Below, in pieces: positions 54,287 to 63,769 of a DNA stretch of 64,000 nucleotides. The position numbers and the translations under genes were made by a program. The DNA lies in NCBI RefSeq assembly GCF_019669925.1, contig NZ_AP019779.1, positions 1,751,001-1,815,000 of the forward strand, read 5' to 3'. Source of the DNA: Methanobrevibacter arboriphilus (lineage in GTDB: Archaea; Methanobacteriota; Methanobacteria; Methanobacteriales; Methanobacteriaceae). How positions within the stretch are numbered: the stretch's first letter is position 1; every line of letters begins with the position of its first letter. The notes under the pieces were generated by a model. That model saw nothing but the letters and a program-made list of their open reading frames with translations, did not search any database and was not told the origin of the DNA.

Positions 54287-56278
54287 TTAAGAAGAACATT
54301 CTGTAGCATACTGTGATAATAAAACAGCAACTCTATGAGTAGTTTTATCATCCAACTGTCTTTTCCCATGAACTATCTTTTGTAATAATTCATCAATAAA
54401 TAGATCTTCATCAGTTAAAGGCATATTTATAACTGCAACTTCATTGTTTACAAAACCTACTAACGGTTCAACATAGAAGTTTTGAAATCCACTTTCATTT
54501 AAAAAATCGATTAATTCTTCGCTTAAATGGATTGATTTTTGTTTTATTTTGTTATTGTGTGGGAATTTATTTTCAGCTTCTTTGAATTTAAATCTATTTG
54601 GTCTTTTTTGATTATTTTCTTTAATATTACTTTCTGTAACATTTTTTATTGTATTATTGTTTTCATTGTTATTATATTCATCATATTCCACATTTTTGTT
54701 GTTTTTATTTTTATTATCTCTATTTTTATTATTACTTTTATTATTACTTTTATTCATACTTTTATTATTTGTATTACTATTTATATTATTAGTTACATCA
54801 ATATTTTCTGATTCGTCTAAAAGAGTTAAATCATCTAAATTTGATTTATTTACTAAGTTTTTATTTTCATTTTCAGTTTTGGTTTTATTTTTATCTTCTT
54901 TTTCATTATAACTTTGACTTACAATTGAAAATATTCCTGAAGATCCAACAACAACATGATTTATACCTTCATTTGAATCTGGAACTCTCACATAATAAAG
55001 AACATAAAAGTTGTCTGGGAGTGTTAAAAGCTTTTCTCTGATTAATCTACCTCTTTTTTCTGTAGAAACATAATTATTATTTTTGATTAGTCCAATGATA
55101 AATATAATAATTCCTATAACTATAAATATAACACTATAAATCCTTTTAGATAATAAAACGTCTAAAAGACCTATTAAAGCTATAATCAGTCCTGCTATAA
55201 TATAAACATCATGATAAGAGGTGTTTTTTGTATTTGGGTGAGGAATTAATTCTTGTTTTTGATTAGGTGTTTTATCTGTAATACTTCCTTTCTTTTTTTC
55301 TTCTTCTGTATTTCTTTTTGAAATTTTATCAAATATAGATTCTTCAGATTCTTTACTTTTCTTTTCTTCTAAATTATCTTTTGTGTTATCATCAATAGTT
55401 TTATTTTCATTTTTATAGTTATATGTATTAATAGACACATTATTTTTATTTTCATTATATAAAGATTGATTGATGTCTATGTTTCTTTCAAGTGTTTTTC
55501 CATAGCTTTTAGATATACTTTCTGAGAAATCTTTTTTAATTTCATTTCTCAATTTTTTTTCTAACTTTCTAAGGTTAGTTTCAGTCATTGGATAAATAAT
55601 ATTTGAATCAAAATTAGGAGCGTTATTATGTTTAGGATTAGAAACAATATTAGAATTATTTAGATCATCTATATCATCTATATCTTTTTTATATGCCTCA
55701 TTTTTATATTTATTATTATTCAGGCCATTATCTTTATATGTGCCATTATTTTTATAGGCAGTATCTTTTTTATAGCTTTCTTGACTATTAAATTGATATT
55801 CATTAGAATCTTCAATTTCATTTTTATTATTTAAAGTGTTTGAACCATAAAATGGCTTTTCAACATAAATAACATCTTCAAGATCATCTCTATATTTTTC
55901 TTCATCAATCTGTTCTTTTCTATGGTTTTTACTTTCTTCTAATTTATCAAGATTATTGGGGGGTTCATCAATAGTTTCATTGAGTTTTTCATCAATATAT
56001 CTTAAATCTCCATAACAACTAGAACATTCATAATCTTTAAGATTTTCATTACTTTTAAGAGTATATTTTAAACCACAATCTTTACAATATACAATTTTAG
56101 AATCAAAATCATCTCTATAAAGATTGCTATGATTTTGCTTTTTCAAGGAGTGTTTTGAAGGATATTCCTCAACTGAGTTTAAGTTTCCTGCACATACAGA
56201 ACATTCATAATCATCGACTTGTTCATTATCGTCGATTTGATATTTAGCTCCACAGTTTTCACATGCTACAACTTTCAT
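54287..56278 (-). CDS. Zinc-ribbon, membrane-anchored NERD-like protein
   Basis: This 663-aa protein starts with two zinc ribbons (Cys6, 9, 26, 29 and Cys65, 68, 85, 88). A disordered Asn/Glu/Lys arm runs to about 350. Two membrane segments (VYIIAGLIIALIGLLDVL and VIFIVIGIIIFIIGLI) follow, then a NERD-like domain from about 405 (RGRLIREKLLTLPDNFYVLY and GINHVVVGSSGIFSIVSQSY). That domain is split by about 120 low-complexity residues before FLNESGFQNFYVEPLVGFVN. The E-x-K expected after 'GIF' in NERD nucleases reads SIVSQ, so nuclease activity is unlikely. A scrap of a related gene lies at 34186-34252. Function is unknown; the call is by domain layout only. Confidence 0.65.
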   Translation of the reverse strand: MKVVACENCGAKYQIDDNEQVDDYECSVCAGNLNSVEEYPSKHSLKKQNHSNLYRDDFDSKIVYCKDCGLKYTLKSNENLKDYECSSCYGDLRYIDEKLNETIDEPPNNLDKLEESKNHRKEQIDEEKYRDDLEDVIYVEKPFYGSNTLNNKNEIEDSNEYQFNSQESYKKDTAYKNNGTYKDNGLNNNKYKNEAYKKDIDDIDDLNNSNIVSNPKHNNAPNFDSNIIYPMTETNLRKLEKKLRNEIKKDFSESISKSYGKTLERNIDINQSLYNENKNNVSINTYNYKNENKTIDDNTKDNLEEKKSKESEESIFDKISKRNTEEEKKKGSITDKTPNQKQELIPHPNTKNTSYHDVYIIAGLIIALIGLLDVLLSKRIYSVIFIVIGIIIFIIGLIKNNNYVSTEKRGRLIREKLLTLPDNFYVLYYVRVPDSNEGINHVVVGSSGIFSIVSQSYNEKEDKNKTKTENENKNLVNKSNLDDLTLLDESENIDVTNNINSNTNNKSMNKSNNKSNNKNRDNKNKNNKNVEYDEYNNNENNNTIKNVTESNIKENNQKRPNRFKFKEAENKFPHNNKIKQKSIHLSEELIDFLNESGFQNFYVEPLVGFVNNEVAVINMPLTDEDLFIDELLQKIVHGKRQLDDKTTHRVAVLLSQYATECSS

Positions 56279-56772
56279 AGTATCATTCTTTCTTGTAACA
56301 TTAATTAAATAATATATTTTTTATTAATAACTAATATAAATTTTGATTATCTTAATATTAATTGTTTATACTATCTCTTTTTTTTAATTTAAATATTATG
56401 ATATATTCTTGTTAATATAATGTTAAGAATTATTTTAAGAATATAATTTATGAGATTCTTTTTTAAATAGATATTTTTGAATAATTATAGTAGCTGTAAA
56501 ATTAGTATTAGCATAAATTAATATTAATATAAAATTAATTTATAAAATTAATTTATAAAATTAATTTTGAAAATGAAACTTAATGTTGAAATAAAATTAG
56601 TGTTAAGTTTTAGTATTAATTATTTAATTATATTCAATTCAATGTAAAATAGAATATTTTATTGTTTATTCATTAGTAATGTTCTAGCTAATTATTAGCA
56701 TATTATATATTATCATATTATAGCTAACAACCTTATTTGATTTTTTAATTTATTTACATATTATATATATTT
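56279..56772. other. AT-rich spacer with short repeats
   Basis: ATAAAATTAATTT is repeated three times at about 56528-56567. The promoter of the minus-strand NERD gene should lie near 56300-56340. Nothing else is clear. Confidence 0.4.
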
Positions 56773-58011
56773 TTATAATGTGTATTCTTTGAAAAAATTA
56801 TATTTTCCACTTTCATTAATAATCCACCAATCGATAGCATTTTTTTGAAATGGATATTTTAATTCAAAATAAGTTTTTAGGTAAATCCAATTAAAAATAT
56901 TAATCAAAATCAAACAATCAGATGAAAATTCTTTAGTAACTGCATAATAATATTTTTGCACTGAGTTATTATTATAATTTATTAAGGAAGTTAAATAGGT
57001 TATTTCCAGCTTATTTTTTTCTATTTTTTCCTTATTATCATTATAATAGTAATATATCTCATAATTCTTTATTTGATTATTTAAAGTTGTTATACTTTTT
57101 TCATATAGTTCTCTTTCTTTTTGTGGATTTCCTATAATTTCGAAATAATTATTGTGAGTGTTATTTGAATAATCTCTTGTTGTTTCAGCACATATCCATT
57201 GATATTTTGTATTATAGAAAATATAAGAAACTGGCCATATATGTCCTGCCCCTGATTTTGGGAAGCTACCTTCAAAATATGTTGGAATTCCTACTGCTCG
57301 CAGTAAAGCTCCTGCTAACATAGATTTTCCTAAACAAGTTCCACTCTTTCTTTTAAGCGTAGTTAAAGCAGATTGATCTTTAGAATAGCTATAGTCATAC
57401 TTTATATTAATCCATAAGTATCTAACTACTGAATTTGCGAGTTCGGTATTATATAAGTCTTTATTTGTATAATTGTACCTAGTAACATTTGCTTTTATTT
57501 GTTTTGCAATGTTTTGTATATCCGAATTTTTCCAGTTTATATTTCTTGAATTAGTAAAATAAGGATTTGTAATTGTTGTGTAATGGTTTTTTGTCTTTTT
57601 CTTTGCCAGTATTAAGTATCTGAATTTACCTTTAGAGTTTTTCAATGTTTTAATAGTTAATTTGTATTTTCCTTTATTGTAGATTTTGGTTTTCTCTGTT
57701 TTCTTTACTTTGTATTTTATTTGTGAGGTGTATGTATAATAGAAGGGTAAAACTTTTTTAAATTTACTATTTTTATTATAATAGTAATTAACGTTGGAGG
57801 AGGTGTTTAATGTATATTCTTGTCCAATAGAAACACTAGTTTTTTTAAAAGGTTTATAGGAAAAATAAGTTGTTTTCTTATTTTTAGTTTTTATTTTGTT
57901 AAAGTACTTTGCAGGATTATCTTCAATTTTTTCTGCTGATACATGGCTTATTGCTAAGCTAAATGCTATTAATAAACAAAATACTAATAATAATTTTTTC
58001 TTTTCTATCAT
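56773..58011 (-). CDS. Secreted transglutaminase-like protein
   Basis: This 412-aa protein has a signal peptide (KKKLLLVFCLLIAFSLAISH then VSAE). Residues about 26-165 are Lys/Tyr-rich and look like a surface-binding region. The transglutaminase-like core has the nucleophile in RKSGTCLGKSMLAGALLRAV, GIPTYFEG, the His in GAGHIWPVSY and, where the third residue of the triad is expected, ICAETTRDY, with Glu in place of Asp. Methanobrevibacter cells often have such wall-linked cysteine enzymes, related to pseudomurein peptide cleavage or surface crosslinking; the actual reaction is not known. The C-terminal 130 residues are unrecognised. AAGGTTCGTTTT precedes the ATG. Confidence 0.75.
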   Translation of the reverse strand: MIEKKKLLLVFCLLIAFSLAISHVSAEKIEDNPAKYFNKIKTKNKKTTYFSYKPFKKTSVSIGQEYTLNTSSNVNYYYNKNSKFKKVLPFYYTYTSQIKYKVKKTEKTKIYNKGKYKLTIKTLKNSKGKFRYLILAKKKTKNHYTTITNPYFTNSRNINWKNSDIQNIAKQIKANVTRYNYTNKDLYNTELANSVVRYLWINIKYDYSYSKDQSALTTLKRKSGTCLGKSMLAGALLRAVGIPTYFEGSFPKSGAGHIWPVSYIFYNTKYQWICAETTRDYSNNTHNNYFEIIGNPQKERELYEKSITTLNNQIKNYEIYYYYNDNKEKIEKNKLEITYLTSLINYNNNSVQKYYYAVTKEFSSDCLILINIFNWIYLKTYFELKYPFQKNAIDWWIINESGKYNFFKEYTL

Positions 58012-58742
58012 AAAACGAACCTTATTAATCTGTAATATTTAAAATAATATTACAAGTAAACTTATTATATTTAATTATAAACATAACACATTTAAATATT
58101 TTTTGGATTTTTTTATCTATTCAATAAGCATCATTATTGAGTATTTTTTAATTTAAAAATTTTAAGATAGTATAAAAATAAATTAAAATATTATAGCTGT
58201 TTTATTCATGATTAAAACCAATAAATTATTTAATATTAAATAATATATTAATTTAATAGATTTAATTATTAATTTTTATTTTAATAAAACTTAAATGAAA
58301 TTTAATTTTTAATTTATTTAATTTATTTAATTATTTTTATTATTTAATTTTTTATTATTTAATTTTCAATTTAATTTCTTATTTAATTTTTCTATTAGAT
58401 TTTCAATTTAATTTTATGGTTAAGTTTATATACTATGTTCATCTTATTATAATATAGTAAATGTTCACTTTGTAAACACCTTATTGTTAAGATTTATTTT
58501 TAATTATTCTTTTTCTGGATTTATTATTTTTTTTGGATTATATTAGTTATTCAAAATCATTTATTTCCATTTTGTTTTGGTGTTTAGCTGTTTATAAGTG
58601 ATATATTTATATTTATTCGATTTAAATATTGTAAAATTAAAATTTTAAAAGATCATATAAAAATTTGAATTATTAAAAAATAAGTAATTTAAATTGAGTT
58701 TAAGATAGTTTAAGGTAAATAATTAATTGAATTAATAAAATA
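58012..58742. promoter_or_regulatory. 730-base divergent spacer with a likely promoter
   Basis: A TATA-like GTTTATATAC (about 58424-58433) is followed by a less AT-rich patch with two TGTTCA motifs (near 58436 and 58463) about 300 bases before the adhesin-like gene. This suggests a long leader. The stretch 58310-58420 is TTTAATTT-type simple sequence. Confidence 0.4.
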
Positions 58743-60755
58743 ATGGTATTTATTATGGATTATAGTATGAATAAAACAAATAAATTAATTATTGGCATTT
58801 TTATAATATTTTTATTATTTGTATGCTTAAATAATGTTTCAGCTACTGATTATTCTGATAATGTTAGTGATAATAATGGCAATGATGGTGGTAATATTAC
58901 AGCTAATATTACTTTAAGTGATGATATTGGTGCAGATTATTTTGATGTTAACATTACTTCTGGTGATCAGTCAGTTGATGATTGTCAGAATACTAATTCA
59001 AGTACTTTATATAATCTAACTGATGTTCCTATTGGTGATCGTAATGTTACAATAACTATTAATTCTACCGTCAATATTTTAGAAGGAAATGATACTTTGG
59101 TTTTTAACATTACTAATGGTTTTGGTAATCCTATTGCTTCTGATGTTATCTTTTATCTAAATAATTCTTTTTGTGAAGCTATTTATGATGATTTTAGTAA
59201 ATTTTGGTTTATCACTGGTCTTAATTCTGGTTATTGGGATGTTAAAATAAGTGTTACTAAAATTGTTAATGTTATAGCTAATAGCACTAATGATTTGAAT
59301 CTGTCATTAATACTTAATCAACTTAAAGTTAAGAATGAAAAGGTTACTATTAAGATTTATTCAGTTCCTCCTGCTAAAAATGGAGATATTAGTGAAGTAC
59401 ATGTTAAAGTAACTGATGAAAAGGGTGATCCTATTGAAGGAGTTTCTATTACTATTAGTATTAATGGTGCTACTGGTTTTTCAATTGTAAAGACAAACTC
59501 CTCTGGTGAAGCTATATTAAATCATAATCATGGCGATGGTAAATATTATCAGTGGTGGAATAAACCTGCTGTTTATCCTATTAATGTAATGAGTTTTGAT
59601 GCTTTTATTAATGGAATAAATTATACTGCAAACTCTGTTAATGGTTCTATTATTCTTATTAATAATTATACTCCTAAAATAGAGGTTATTTCGAAAAATA
59701 ACCCTATTAATTTATATGGTAAATCTACAGTTAAAGTTAGATTACTTGAATATTATCCTACAAAAAAAATTGATGAAGATCCTGTATGGACTTGGCATCC
59801 AATTAGTGGAGCGTATCTTATGATATGGTTAACAGGAACTACTGGGACCATGTCTTCTACAGATGCAAATGGCTATGCTATTTATTATTTTAATCCTGCA
59901 AAAACTGGCTGGGCAAAAACAACAGTAAGTTATAATGGTTATCATTCTGGAAATATTACTGTAATAAAATCAATTTCAAAAGAAATTAATATATATGTTA
60001 AACCAAGAGCAGACCTTTTAGTTTCTAATGTTAAGAAAATAACTTCAACAAAATATAAAATCACTGTAAAAAACAATGGAGAAGTGACTTCCAAGGAATC
60101 TAAGCTTAGAGTATATTATACTAAGGGAGGACATAATTATTCTAAATATTTTACAGTTAAAGCTTTAGCTAAAGGTAAAAACACTACTATAACTGTTAAA
60201 TTAAATAGTAATAATAAAAAATATAAAAAATATGCTGTAATTAATTATAATCATAAAGTTCCTGAATATGATTATGACATTGTTGGTAAGCTTGGTTCTA
60301 ACTATTCAAGTAAATATGATTATTTTAATAATAAAATTTCATTTAAATCTGATTATATTAGATATAAAGCTGATTTAACTGTCACTGGTTTATCTTTTAA
60401 TAAAAAAACCAATAGATATAGTATTCATATTAAAAACAATGGTAATAAGATAGCTAATGGTAAAATTTACATTTTATTTTGGTTTGGGTCTCAAAAAAAG
60501 CCTAAATCTCCAGTAAAATTAACTGTTAATCTTAAAAAGGAAAAAAATTATGATACTAGTATAAAGCCAGGTATGACTCTAAATCTTGATGGACTTAAAT
60601 ATCCAGATAAAGCTAAAAAAAGTACAATATTAAAAGTTTTAAATAGTCAATATAAGAAGTATGTTTATGTAAATTTTAATAAAAAGCTTTTAGAATCTAA
60701 TTATAAGAATAATCTCAAAGGATTTAAAAAATCACAAATAAAGATTGTTTCTTAA
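58743..60755 (+). CDS. Adhesin-like secreted protein with Ig-like and CARDB domains
   Basis: This 670-aa protein has a signal peptide (LIIGIFIIFLLFVCLNNVSA near residue 14-33). An Asp/Asn-rich segment follows, with many N-x-S/T sequons. Ig-like domains lie at about 195-300 (SEVHVKVTDEKGDPIEGVSI) and 310-410 (IEVISKNNPINLYGKSTVKV). Two CARDB-type domains, each starting with 'AD-L-V', lie at about 415-520 (ADLLVSNVKKITSTKYKITV) and 540-660 (ADLTVTGLSFNKKTNRYSIH). There is no C-terminal membrane anchor. It probably sits in or on the cell wall and may bind surfaces or partners. Three nearby ATGs (58743, 58755, 58767) could be the start; none has a ribosome site. Confidence 0.75.
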   Translation: MVFIMDYSMNKTNKLIIGIFIIFLLFVCLNNVSATDYSDNVSDNNGNDGGNITANITLSDDIGADYFDVNITSGDQSVDDCQNTNSSTLYNLTDVPIGDRNVTITINSTVNILEGNDTLVFNITNGFGNPIASDVIFYLNNSFCEAIYDDFSKFWFITGLNSGYWDVKISVTKIVNVIANSTNDLNLSLILNQLKVKNEKVTIKIYSVPPAKNGDISEVHVKVTDEKGDPIEGVSITISINGATGFSIVKTNSSGEAILNHNHGDGKYYQWWNKPAVYPINVMSFDAFINGINYTANSVNGSIILINNYTPKIEVISKNNPINLYGKSTVKVRLLEYYPTKKIDEDPVWTWHPISGAYLMIWLTGTTGTMSSTDANGYAIYYFNPAKTGWAKTTVSYNGYHSGNITVIKSISKEINIYVKPRADLLVSNVKKITSTKYKITVKNNGEVTSKESKLRVYYTKGGHNYSKYFTVKALAKGKNTTITVKLNSNNKKYKKYAVINYNHKVPEYDYDIVGKLGSNYSSKYDYFNNKISFKSDYIRYKADLTVTGLSFNKKTNRYSIHIKNNGNKIANGKIYILFWFGSQKKPKSPVKLTVNLKKEKNYDTSIKPGMTLNLDGLKYPDKAKKSTILKVLNSQYKKYVYVNFNKKLLESNYKNNLKGFKKSQIKIVS

Positions 60756-60804
60756 GGTCATTTCTTAAGAAAATTAAACTTATTTGAATGAATAAGTAGG
60801 TGGT

Positions 60805-61731
60805 ATTATCAAAATAAAAAATATTAAAACAAGTAAAATCAAAATAAATAAAAAATTTTCTATTTTATTTTTATTAATAATCGTATTTGGTATTTTTTGC
60901 TCAATGGGGGCTGTTTCTGCAGATATTTATATTGGAAATGGGGATATCGAGATATCTAACTCTGATGCTGATGCATATACAGATTTGTCTGCAAAAAGTA
61001 CTACAAAAGCAAAAATCTATTCACTTGAAAGTAAAAAAAAGATTCCAACTAAATATAAAAAATATGAAAATTATACCTTTAAGGTAGCTAAAGGAAGTAA
61101 AATTTATTATAAAGCTATAACACGCTCTTCTAATGGTGTTGTTACTAATATTAGTGGCTTAAAAATCAAAAAAGCTACTGTAAGTTTTGGAGATGGGACT
61201 AAAAAAATTGGTAATAAGTGGATATCTCATAAATATAAAAAATTTGGATGGTATTTGATTAAAGTAAATCTCAATGCTACATTTACAAAAGGATATTTGT
61301 ATGGTATGGATTTACCAGGAAATGTTGTAAATGGAACCAGAATATATCTTGTTTATGTTGAAAACAATCCACAGCTTAGTATATCTAAAGTTACTTCTGG
61401 TTATAATACAATCACAAATTATAAGAAAAAAAATATTGATTATTTAGATATTAAAGTTATAAATATTGGTTCAAAGACTTCAAAAGCTACTAAGATCAAA
61501 ATTTGGTATCAAAAACCAGGAGCTAAAAATTTTGGGAAAGTGTACTCCAAACTTAAAAAATACACTGCATCTGCTAAACTCAAAGCTTTAAAACCAGGAA
61601 AGTCAACTACTGTTAGAATATTCTTTAAAATACCTAAAAAATATTTAAAACTTGTTAAAAATATAAGATTGGACTCTTTATATAGAGTACGTGAAATCAG
61701 TAGAGCAAATACTTTATATAGTTTTAAATGA
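60805..61731 (+). CDS. Secreted PKD/CARDB protein with a non-canonical start codon
   Basis: The frame runs without a stop from 60796 to 61731. Before the first ATG (60904) it already encodes a typical signal peptide: Lys-rich NIKTSKIKINKKF, then SILFLLIIVFGIFCSMGAVS ending in SA. ATG 60904 falls inside that peptide and has no ribosome site. AGGTGG stands at 60798-60803, so translation probably begins at ATT 60805 or ATC 60808 (about 307 aa); no ATG, GTG or TTG lies in frame after the TAA at 60793. The mature protein has a PKD-like part (VSFGDGTKKIGNKWISHKYK) and a C-terminal CARDB-like domain. It lies 49 bases after the adhesin-like gene. A mutated start is the alternative. Confidence 0.7.
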   Translation: MIKIKNIKTSKIKINKKFSILFLLIIVFGIFCSMGAVSADIYIGNGDIEISNSDADAYTDLSAKSTTKAKIYSLESKKKIPTKYKKYENYTFKVAKGSKIYYKAITRSSNGVVTNISGLKIKKATVSFGDGTKKIGNKWISHKYKKFGWYLIKVNLNATFTKGYLYGMDLPGNVVNGTRIYLVYVENNPQLSISKVTSGYNTITNYKKKNIDYLDIKVINIGSKTSKATKIKIWYQKPGAKNFGKVYSKLKKYTASAKLKALKPGKSTTVRIFFKIPKKYLKLVKNIRLDSLYRVREISRANTLYSFK

Positions 61732-61737
61732 GATTTA

Positions 61738-61800
61738 TTTTTTATTATTTTTATTATTTTTATTATTTTTATTATTTTTATTATTTTTATTATTTTTATC
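61738..61800. repeat. 10-bp (TTATTATTTT)n tandem repeat
   Basis: About six units of a 10-base TTATTATTTT repeat lie just after the stop of the PKD/CARDB gene. On the transcript this is a long U-rich stretch and could serve as an archaeal U-run terminator. Confidence 0.8.
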
Positions 61801-61915
61801 TTTTTTAACTATTTTAATATTTTTAGAAAAAAATTTATTATATGGAAATTTTTTTATAGTTTAAAAATTAATAAATAAAAGAACAAAAAACAAATATTTT
61901 TAATGACTATAAAAA

Positions 61916-61957
61916 TTTTTATTTTTATAAAATTAAGAAATCTTTGATTTTTTAATA
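61916..61957 (+). repeat. Dispersed 42-bp repeat, copy 2
   Basis: Nearly identical to 28690-28730, differing by one substitution and one inserted base. It is intergenic and in the same orientation, about 110 bases before the small membrane protein gene. Confidence 0.7.
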
Positions 61958-62064
61958 ATAATTAAAAATATTTAATAATGATATTCATATTCAGAATTGT
62001 AATATGATCATAGATTTAATAATAAAAATGCTAGATTTAATATAGCTATGCTCGGTGTAATACT

Positions 62065-62409
62065 ATGTTTAAATATTTAATACTATTTGTTGTTATAATA
62101 GTTGTTGCAATTGTAGGAATTTTTGCTGCAGGTACTTTGATGTCTTATTTAAATCCTGCTCAAGAAACAATTGATTCAATCAATCAAACTAAAAATAATA
62201 TAACTTCTTTATTAGATGAAAAGTCAAATTTAACTGAAGAATTAAAAAAATATGAACCTGGAAGTGCTGAATACACTAATATTCAAAATCAAATCAATTC
62301 TATTGATAAACAATTAGATGAGCTAAATAAAACAGCTGAAAACATCAAGACTGATGTTGAAAACATAACAAATAATTCAAAGGATTTGATAGGAATCTTA
62401 AATAATTAG
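62065..62409 (+). CDS. Small membrane protein with a coiled-coil tail
   Basis: This 114-aa protein has an N-terminal hydrophobic segment (LILFVVIIVVAIVGIFAAGT) and then about 85 residues of heptad-like helix (SINQTKNNITSLLDEKSNLT, IQNQINSIDKQLDELNKTAE). Several N-x-S/T sequons suggest it faces outwards. I do not recognise a family. GGTGTAATACT precedes the ATG. It converges with the glycosyltransferase gene 11 bases downstream. Confidence 0.65.
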   Translation: MFKYLILFVVIIVVAIVGIFAAGTLMSYLNPAQETIDSINQTKNNITSLLDEKSNLTEELKKYEPGSAEYTNIQNQINSIDKQLDELNKTAENIKTDVENITNNSKDLIGILNN

Positions 62410-62419
62410 ATAATTATTT

Positions 62420-63607
62420 TTATTCTATCAATTCTCTATAAATCAAATCTATTTTTTTTTCAATTGAATCCCAATTATAATTCTCTTTTATTTCTTTTAA
62501 TCCATTTTTTCCAAATTTTTCCATTAATTTTTCATCAGCCAGTAGTTTTTGGATTTTATCTGCAAGATCATTCTTATCATATTCAGCTGATAAACCAGTA
62601 TTATTATCTACCCATGTGTGAATATGATTATTTTTAGTTAAAATTAATGGTTTTCCACAAGCCATAGCTTCTAAACCACTTGTTGTAAATGATTCATATT
62701 GTGAAGGCATTATAAATATATCGCAGTCAACAATAGCCTCTATTTTATCTTTATTAAATAAAGGACCTGTTATAATTATATTTTCTTCTAGATCAAGATC
62801 AGCTATTACTTTTTTCAATTCAGCTAAAAACCCATTATCTGGACCAATAATAGCTAATTTTAAATTTTCAACATTTTTTTTTATATATTCTCTATTTAAA
62901 ACATCAAGTGAGTTTACAAGTAGGTCTAATCCTTTTATTTTGTGAATCCTACCAATAAATAAAAGTAATTTATCATTTTCACTAATATTGTATTTTTCTC
63001 TAAAATTACCTTTTGATGGTAATTTACTATATTCTTCAATATCAATACCCAATGGGACAATTTCTATTCTTTCTTCTTCTACTCCCATTTTTAAATATTG
63101 TTCTTTTTCAACATTGGTTAGTGCAAAAACCTTAGAAGCATTCTTAAGAATTTTAAATCCCCATAATTTGTCAAAAATTTCTTTAAGTTTCTCTTTTTGG
63201 AAAAAAGGAAGTACTGATCCATGAGCTTGAATTACATAGGGTATATTATTTTTAGAAGCATAATGACTAGCTGCAATAGCTAAAGAATGTCTATGTTCAT
63301 GTATATGGACGATATCATACTTTTTTATCTCTTTTCTTATCTTTAAAGGTAAATGGTATGGGGTATCGATTAAAAATTTTGTTTTAAGTGAATTTGATAA
63401 ATTTCTAAAGTAATAAACTTTAACTCCTTCAATATCAACATTATATCTCTTATCAAGCTTCATACGTTCAATACAACTATCAGTTGTAAAAACAGAAACA
63501 TCATTTCCTTCTTCTGCTTGTTTTTTACTAAGTTTATAAACTGCATTAACTACTCCTCCAGCTTCTAAACAAGGATAATATGTTGGTACTATATGTAAAA
63601 TTTTCAT
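62420..63607 (-). CDS. Glycosyltransferase family 4
   Basis: This 395-aa protein is a GT-B fold glycosyltransferase. KILHIVPTYYPCLEAGGVVN at the start is the acceptor-side loop; VHIHEHRHSLAIAASHYAS lies in the N-domain; FIGRIHKIKGLDLLVNSL begins the donor domain; IFIMPSQYESFTTSGLEAMA holds the E-x7-E motif, followed by CGKPLI. It adds a sugar from a nucleotide donor to a surface glycan or lipid carrier. AATAGGTAAACA precedes the ATG. Another envelope-type gene follows upstream on the same strand. Confidence 0.92.
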   Translation of the reverse strand: MKILHIVPTYYPCLEAGGVVNAVYKLSKKQAEEGNDVSVFTTDSCIERMKLDKRYNVDIEGVKVYYFRNLSNSLKTKFLIDTPYHLPLKIRKEIKKYDIVHIHEHRHSLAIAASHYASKNNIPYVIQAHGSVLPFFQKEKLKEIFDKLWGFKILKNASKVFALTNVEKEQYLKMGVEEERIEIVPLGIDIEEYSKLPSKGNFREKYNISENDKLLLFIGRIHKIKGLDLLVNSLDVLNREYIKKNVENLKLAIIGPDNGFLAELKKVIADLDLEENIIITGPLFNKDKIEAIVDCDIFIMPSQYESFTTSGLEAMACGKPLILTKNNHIHTWVDNNTGLSAEYDKNDLADKIQKLLADEKLMEKFGKNGLKEIKENYNWDSIEKKIDLIYRELIE

Positions 63608-63769
63608 TGTTTACCTATTATTTTTTAAATTATTATAATCTTATTTAAATTATCTTAATTATTGTTTTATAATAATAATCTATTATTTTCTAATTAATAC
63701 CAATAATACTTATTATTTTTTAATTATAGTCTATTATTTTTTGCATGAATTATTTTTTTATGGTTATGG

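Larger units (their letters stand above)
61732..62064. other. Spacer with tandem repeat, dispersed repeat and promoter
   Basis: After the U-rich repeat, a 42-base copy of the sequence at 28690 lies at 61916-61957. GGTGTAATACT (about 62054) is a ribosome site for the next gene. No other gene is visible. Confidence 0.5.

Noticed and set aside
54539-54911. Plus-strand hydrophobic frames rich in Phe, Ile and Leu
   Set aside because: They are the antisense of the Asn/Lys low-complexity region of the NERD-like gene; AAT/AAA codons read backwards give Ile/Phe/Leu runs.
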